Origin: Camelimonas fluminis
GTDB taxonomy: Bacteria > Pseudomonadota > Alphaproteobacteria > Rhizobiales > Beijerinckiaceae
DNA: 42,813 nucleotides
NCBI RefSeq assembly: GCF_014656355.1
Contig: NZ_BNCG01000006.1
Coordinates: forward strand, 54,275-97,087
Reading direction: 5' to 3'
The notes under the pieces are model-generated. The model was not told where the DNA came from. It made no database searches and worked only from the letters and a program-made list of their open reading frames with translations. Both the position numbers and the translations under genes were made by a program. Position 1 is the stretch's first letter; every line of letters begins with the position of its first letter. Below, one piece after another: positions 38,656 to 42,813 of the stretch.

Positions 38656-40512
38656 ATGTCGCGCGCTGTTTCAGTGACGAGCAGGTTGTCCGCCCCCCGC
38701 AGCCCGGAAAAGGCCGGGGCCGGCGTGGCGTCCGAATTGGGCGACCTGCCGCGCTGGGACCTGTCGGCGCTCTATCCCGGCATGGATTCGGACGCTTACA
38801 GGGCCGATTTTGACAGCATCGAAGGACGTTGCGCCGACTTCGCCGACGCCTGGCGCGGGCGCATCGCAACGCTGGCCGGCGACGCCAGCGGCCCCGGCGA
38901 ACTGGACAGGGCGATCCGCGCCTTCGAAACGATTTCCGAAACGCTTGGCCGCATCATGTCCTATGCCGGGCTGATCTATTTCGGCGACACCTCCGCGCCG
39001 GCCCACGCCAAGTTCTATGGCGACGCCCAGGAGCGCGCCACCGCCGCCAGCGCCCATCTGCTGTTCTTCCAGCTGGAGCTGAACCGTCTCGACGACGCAG
39101 CCTGGGGGCGTCTGCGCAACAGCCCGGAACTGGCGCACTGGCGCCCGTGGCTGGACGACATGCGCAAGGAGAAGCCCTACGAACTGTCCGACGACCTCGA
39201 GCGGCTGTTCCACGAAAAATCGGTGACTGGCGTCAGCGCCTGGAACCGCCTGTTCGACGAGACCATCGCGGCGCTGCGCTTCGAGATCGACGGCGCCAGC
39301 CTGTCGATCGAGCCGACCCTGAACCTGCTTCAGGACGCCGCCCCTGAAAAGCGCAAGGCCGCCGCAGCGGCGCTGGGCAAGGTGTTCTCCGACAATATCC
39401 GCACCTTCACGCTGATCACCAACACCCTGGCCAAGGACAAGGACATCTCTGACCGCTGGCGCGGCTTCAGCGACGTCGCCGACGCCCGCCACCTGGCCAA
39501 CCGGGTGGAGCGTGAGGTGGTCGACGCCATGGTCGCCGCCGTGCGCGACGCTTATCCGCGCCTGTCGCACCGTTATTATCGCCTGAAGGCGCGCTGGTTC
39601 GGCAAGGAGCAGCTTGACTATTGGGATCGCAACGCGCCGCTGCCGAAAGCGGCGCAGCGGACCATCGGCTGGGATGAGGCGCGCGATACGGTGCTGTCGG
39701 CCTATGGCGAATTCACCCCTGAGATGGAGCGCATCGCCCGCCGCTTCTTCGATGAAAACTGGATTGACGCGCCGGTGCGGCCTGGCAAGGCGCCCGGCGC
39801 CTTCGCCCACCCGACGGTGCCTTCGGCCCATCCCTATGTGATGCTGAATTATCTCGGCAAGCCGCGCGACGTGATGACCCTGGCCCACGAGCTGGGCCAT
39901 GGCGTGCACCAGGTGCTGGCCGCCCGCCAGGGCGCGCTGATGGCCCCGACGCCGCTGACCCTGGCGGAAACCGCCTCGGTGTTCGGCGAGATGCTGACCT
40001 TCCGCCGCATGCTCGACGCCGCGCCGCCGCAGGAGCGCAAGGTCATGCTCGCCGCCAAGGTCGAGGACATGATCAATACGGTGGTCCGCCAGATCGCCTT
40101 CTACAGCTTCGAGCGCAAGGTGCATGAGGCGCGCCGCCAGGGCGAGCTGACCAGCGAGCAGCTCGCGGCCTTCTGGCTGGAGGTGCAAGAGGAGAGCCTC
40201 GGCCCGGCGATCCGGCTTGGCGACGACTACGGCGTCTGGTGGGCCTACATCCCGCACTTCATCCATTCGCCGTTCTACGTTTACGCCTATGCGTTCGGCG
40301 ATTGCCTGGTGAATTCGCTCTATGGCGTCTACCAGAACGCCCGCGAAGGCTTCGCCGAACGTTATCTGGAGATGCTGGCGGCCGGCGGCACCAGGCACCA
40401 TTCGGAACTGCTGGCCCCCTTCGGCCTCAACGCCGCCGATCCGGCGTTCTGGCAGATTGGCCTTGGCATGATCGAGGGCTTCATCGCCGAACTGGAAAGC
40501 CTGCCGGACTGA
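38656..40512 (+). CDS. pepF: Oligoendopeptidase F, M3 metallopeptidase family
   Basis: A 618-residue cytoplasmic zinc peptidase that cuts short peptides. The zinc motif is HELGH (His411, Glu412, His415, in LAHELGHGVHQVL), with the third ligand Glu in LAETASVFGEM. N-terminal LGDLPRWDLSALYPGMDS and the KDKDISDRWRGFSD region match the PepF/M3B group; the C-terminal substrate-pocket Tyr/His region reads IPHFIHSPFYVYAYAFGD. GGAGAG five bases before the ATG at 38656 decides the start over the TTG one codon earlier. Length is typical. The gene appears monocistronic; an 8-bp hairpin without a T-run lies just downstream (40530-40552). Confidence 0.95.
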   Translation: MSRAVSVTSRLSAPRSPEKAGAGVASELGDLPRWDLSALYPGMDSDAYRADFDSIEGRCADFADAWRGRIATLAGDASGPGELDRAIRAFETISETLGRIMSYAGLIYFGDTSAPAHAKFYGDAQERATAASAHLLFFQLELNRLDDAAWGRLRNSPELAHWRPWLDDMRKEKPYELSDDLERLFHEKSVTGVSAWNRLFDETIAALRFEIDGASLSIEPTLNLLQDAAPEKRKAAAAALGKVFSDNIRTFTLITNTLAKDKDISDRWRGFSDVADARHLANRVEREVVDAMVAAVRDAYPRLSHRYYRLKARWFGKEQLDYWDRNAPLPKAAQRTIGWDEARDTVLSAYGEFTPEMERIARRFFDENWIDAPVRPGKAPGAFAHPTVPSAHPYVMLNYLGKPRDVMTLAHELGHGVHQVLAARQGALMAPTPLTLAETASVFGEMLTFRRMLDAAPPQERKVMLAAKVEDMINTVVRQIAFYSFERKVHEARRQGELTSEQLAAFWLEVQEESLGPAIRLGDDYGVWWAYIPHFIHSPFYVYAYAFGDCLVNSLYGVYQNAREGFAERYLEMLAAGGTRHHSELLAPFGLNAADPAFWQIGLGMIEGFIAELESLPD

Positions 40513-40653
40513 CGCCCGGCTCCAATGGCCCCGCCTCACCGGGCGAGGCGGGCGCGTCGGGCGTCGCTATGGGGCGCGGATGGGTTCGCATCCGCGCGGG
40601 CATGAATGAGGCCCGCCGCCGTCAGCCAGAAAAGCAACAATGGGAGGAAACAC

Positions 40654-41067
40654 ATGTCGGATACCGCATTCACGGCGATTCTGCCGGAGGGCTGGCCGCG
40701 CCCGCGCGGTTACGCCCAGGGCGTGGTGACCACGGGTGGACGCGTGCTGCGCGTCGCCGGCCAGACTGGCGTGGCGCCAGGCGAGCGTCATGTCGCGGCG
40801 GACGCCGGTTTTGGCGCGCAATTCACCCAGGCCCTGGCCAATGTCGTGGCGGTGGTCGAGGCGGCCGGCGGCAGGGCGGAGCATATCGTCTCGCTGCGCG
40901 CGTATCTGACGCAGATTGGCGACTTCAACGCCCATGGCGCGGCGGTTGGCGCGGCATGGGGCGCGTCGCTGGGCCGGCATTTCCCGGCCATGACCATTGT
41001 CGGGGTGACGGCGCTGCTCGATCCGGCCGCGTGCGTGGAGATCGAGGCGGAAGCCGTGCTGCCCTGA
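40654..41067 (+). CDS. RidA (YjgF/YER057c/UK114) family protein
   Basis: A 137-residue protein of the Rid superfamily, small trimeric proteins; RidA itself hydrolyses reactive enamine/imine intermediates of amino-acid metabolism. GGGAGG lies six bases before the ATG at 40654. Family features are VLRVAGQTGVAPGE, the helix FTQALANVVAVVEAAGGRAE, then IVSLRAYLTQIGDF, and the end segment TIVGVTALLDPAACVEIEAEAVLP. The RidA-archetype catalytic Arg is expected in the 'C.ART..V..LP.....VEIe..A' region; here the corresponding stretch reads VGVTALLDP, without that Arg, so this belongs to a non-archetypal Rid subgroup whose activity is unclear. It precedes the ABC1-family gene by 25 bases, suggesting co-transcription. 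Confidence 0.88.
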   Translation: MSDTAFTAILPEGWPRPRGYAQGVVTTGGRVLRVAGQTGVAPGERHVAADAGFGAQFTQALANVVAVVEAAGGRAEHIVSLRAYLTQIGDFNAHGAAVGAAWGASLGRHFPAMTIVGVTALLDPAACVEIEAEAVLP

Positions 41068-41092
41068 GGCTGGATGGCGGAAAGGGTTCAAA

Positions 41093-42451
41093 GTGAGCGG
41101 CGAGCAGGACAGGGAGGGCAACCGCTTTGGCGCCCGCATGGCGCGCTATGCCCGTGTGGGCGCCGGGCTTGGCGGCGCGGCGGCGCGCGTCGCCGGGGCG
41201 CGGCTGCGCGGCGGTGATCCGGCCGCTGAGGCCGTGGCGCTGGCCGAGGCGCTGGGGGGCCTGAAGGGGCCGCTGATGAAGGTGGCGCAACTGGTCGCCG
41301 CCATTCCCGATCTGGTTCCGCCGGAATATGCGGCGGAGTTCCAGAAATTGCAGTCGCAGGCCCCGCCCATGGGGCCGGCCTTCGTGCGGCGGCGGATGAT
41401 GGCCGAGCTGGGCGCCGACTGGCGCGGGCGCTTCGCCGATTTCGACCTGAGCCCGGCGGCGGCCGCCTCCCTCGGCCAGGTGCACCGGGCCCGCAGCCTC
41501 GACGGCGAGGCTCTGGCTTGCAAACTGCAATATCCCGACATGCAATCGGCCGTCGCCGCCGATCTGAAGCAGCTCGACGTGGCGCTGGCGCTGCACCGGC
41601 GCATGGGCGCGGCGATCGACACCCGCGACATCGCCGTGGAGCTGGCCGAACGTTTGCGGGAAGAGCTGGATTATCTCCGGGAGGCGAAGCATGTGGCGCT
41701 CTACAATCACATGCTCGCTGACGTGGCCGGCGTGCGCACGCCGCGCGTCCGGCCGGAGCTGTCGACCGGCCGGTTGCTGACCCTGACCTGGCTCGACGGT
41801 GGGCCGATGCTGGAGCGGCGCGATGAGCCACAGGCGATTCGCAACAGGCTGGCCGAGGCCATGTTCGCCGCCTGGTGGCGGCCCTTCGGCCGGTTCGGCG
41901 TCATCCATGGCGACCCGCATCCGGGCAATTACACCGTGTTCACCGGCGCGTCCGGCGAGCCGGAGGGCGTCAATCTGCTCGATTATGGCTGCGTCCGGGT
42001 GTTTTCGCCGCGTTTCGTCAGCGGCGTCGTCGCCCTGTACGAAGGCCTGCTGCATGACCGGCCGGATCAGGTCGCCCATGCCTATGAGACGTGGGGCTTC
42101 GCCAATCTCAACGCTGAGGTGATCGCGGTGCTCAATGTCTGGGCGCGGTTCATCTATGGTCCGCTGCTCGACGACCGGGAGCGCACCATCGCCGATGGCG
42201 TCGCGCCCGGCGCCTATGGGCGACGCGAGGCGTTTCAGGTGCACCAGGCGTTGCGGCGACTCGGGCCGCTCAGGATTCCACGCGAATTCGTCTTCATGGA
42301 CCGGGCGGCGGTCGGGCTCGGCGCGGTGTTTCTGCATCTCGACGCCCGGCTGAATTTCCACCAGATGTTCGCGGAGACCATCGCCGGCTTCACCGCCGGG
42401 GGGCTGGCTGAACGGCAGGGAGCCGCGTTGGCGCAGGCGGGACTCGTCTGA
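41093..42451 (+). CDS. ABC1/UbiB-family atypical kinase-like protein
   Basis: A 452-residue protein of the ABC1 (AarF/UbiB/COQ8) family, atypical kinase-like ATPases linked in other organisms to ubiquinone synthesis or lipid handling. The GTG at 41093 has AAGGG six bases upstream. Signatures: GLKGPLMKVAQLVA, where the family KxGQ motif reads KVAQ; the Ala-rich nucleotide loop AAAASLGQVHRA; the invariant Lys in ACKLQYP; the catalytic segment VIHGDPHPGNY; and the metal-binding DYGCVR. It lacks the C-terminal membrane helices of true UbiB, so it is likely a soluble paralogue. It follows the RidA-family gene by 25 bases. Confidence 0.9.
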   Translation: MSGEQDREGNRFGARMARYARVGAGLGGAAARVAGARLRGGDPAAEAVALAEALGGLKGPLMKVAQLVAAIPDLVPPEYAAEFQKLQSQAPPMGPAFVRRRMMAELGADWRGRFADFDLSPAAAASLGQVHRARSLDGEALACKLQYPDMQSAVAADLKQLDVALALHRRMGAAIDTRDIAVELAERLREELDYLREAKHVALYNHMLADVAGVRTPRVRPELSTGRLLTLTWLDGGPMLERRDEPQAIRNRLAEAMFAAWWRPFGRFGVIHGDPHPGNYTVFTGASGEPEGVNLLDYGCVRVFSPRFVSGVVALYEGLLHDRPDQVAHAYETWGFANLNAEVIAVLNVWARFIYGPLLDDRERTIADGVAPGAYGRREAFQVHQALRRLGPLRIPREFVFMDRAAVGLGAVFLHLDARLNFHQMFAETIAGFTAGGLAERQGAALAQAGLV

Positions 42452-42584
42452 TCGCATCCCCGGCGGCGGCGGGCATTTGCAAGCAGCCTGCGCTTCGGCT
42501 AGATCAACGTTGGGTTTTTTCGTCCGCCGCCGCGCGGACGGCCGCACGACAACGAAACGCTCTCAATCGGGGAAAACCAGGAAC

Positions 42585-42740
42585 ATGGCGAACCATTCGA
42601 ACGCCGTCACGACGGGCGGACATCCGGACATGGACTATCCGGCGCATGAGAATACCTACGCGGGCTTCCTCAGGGGGTCGAAGTGGGGCCTCGGCGTCAT
42701 CATTCTCATTCTGGTGCTGATGGCCTGGTTCCTGCTCTGA
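42585..42740 (+). CDS. aa3-type cytochrome c oxidase subunit IV
   Basis: A 51-residue membrane protein of the bacterial aa3-type cytochrome oxidase subunit IV family. The N-terminal soluble part contains DMDYPAHENTYAGFLRGSKW, which matches the family pattern 'M.Y..HE.TY..F....K', followed by one membrane helix (GVIILILVLMAWFLL). In Paracoccus and Rhodobacter this subunit packs against the oxidase core but is not essential for activity. The start at 42585 is chosen by family alignment, with GGGGA and AGGA upstream. The frame is open further back without family sequence. No other oxidase genes are in the window. Confidence 0.93.
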   Translation: MANHSNAVTTGGHPDMDYPAHENTYAGFLRGSKWGLGVIILILVLMAWFLL

Positions 42741-42795
42741 AAGCGCGGGGGCTCGTCGCTATCGCAGCGGCGTGAACCTTTCTGATAAAAATGCC

Positions 42796-42813
42796 CGGCT
42801 CCTCTCGGAGCCG
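42796..42813. terminator. Hairpin at right edge, probable terminator cut by window end
   Basis: cggctcc-tctc-ggagccg forms a 7-bp stem ending exactly at the last base. On the minus strand it is followed after a few bases by TTTTT, so it may be a bidirectional terminator whose plus-strand T-run lies beyond the window. Confidence 0.5.

Noticed and set aside
38671..40539. A 622-codon open frame on the minus strand opposite pepF
   Set aside because: Antisense shadow of a well-supported M3 peptidase; composition is typical of reverse frames (His/Gln/Arg/Gly rich) and there is no family signature.
40530..40552. Terminator after pepF
   Set aside because: An 8-bp GC-rich stem (cccgcctc/gaggcggg) is present but no T-run follows on either strand, so it was not listed as a terminator.

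Overview
This 42.8 kb window is high-GC chromosomal DNA from an alphaproteobacterium, most likely of the order Hyphomicrobiales (Rhizobiales). The evidence is a set of lineage-typical genes: cpdR, gapR (DUF2312), the DUF1036-pyruvate kinase pair, an aa3-type cytochrome oxidase subunit IV, a Porin_2-type porin, DUF882 and DUF459 proteins, a 41-residue L36 protein, and a small heat-shock gene led by a ROSE-type RNA thermometer. Genus cannot be fixed from sequence reading alone; a Beijerinckiaceae/Chelatococcus-like relative is a guess. I see no prophage, transposase, plasmid gene, CRISPR array or recognisable defence system. The window reads as ordinary core genome with a small catabolic edge on the left.

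Layout. Positions 1-5150 hold a truncated acyl-CoA synthetase (minus strand), a periplasmic branched-chain-amino-acid-type ABC binding protein, an outer-membrane porin behind an AT-rich promoter, and a phenylacetate-CoA-ligase-like enzyme; together they suggest uptake and CoA activation of a small organic acid. Positions 5251-10714 hold ung, an exported metallophosphatase/5'-nucleotidase, hemH, and the membrane pair qmcA-nfeD. Positions 10762-12902 (minus) hold kdsD and galU, which make precursors of LPS and surface polysaccharide. A degenerate SGNH (DUF459) protein follows. gltD and gltB (15044-21493, minus) encode NADPH-glutamate synthase.

From 21962 onwards come the hsp20 gene with its ROSE-like leader, a divergent lysophospholipase-type hydrolase, and a minus-strand group of HIT protein, hisN and N-formylglutamate amidohydrolase. 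Then come cpdR, tRNA-Val(GAC), rpmJ, an exported TPR protein, pyk with the translationally coupled DUF1036 gene, and gapR. The minus-strand stretch 31560-38200 carries two cell-wall proteins (DUF882/M15-like peptidase and YcbB-type L,D-transpeptidase) and a Fis-type regulator with a decayed AAA+ domain. The right end holds pepF, a RidA-family protein, an ABC1/UbiB-family kinase-like protein and cytochrome oxidase subunit IV.

The observations most worth following are: (i) a dispersed ~100-bp intergenic repeat with three full copies and at least two partial ones in this window; (ii) a ROSE-type thermometer whose helix can be drawn base by base; (iii) two proteins whose catalytic signatures have decayed while the fold seems kept (the DUF459 protein and the NtrC-like regulator); (iv) a PaaK-like ligase without the usual P-loop. 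I did not find a convincing new multi-gene system. The reverse-strand frames opposite gltB and pepF are long and stop-free, but they are composition artefacts.
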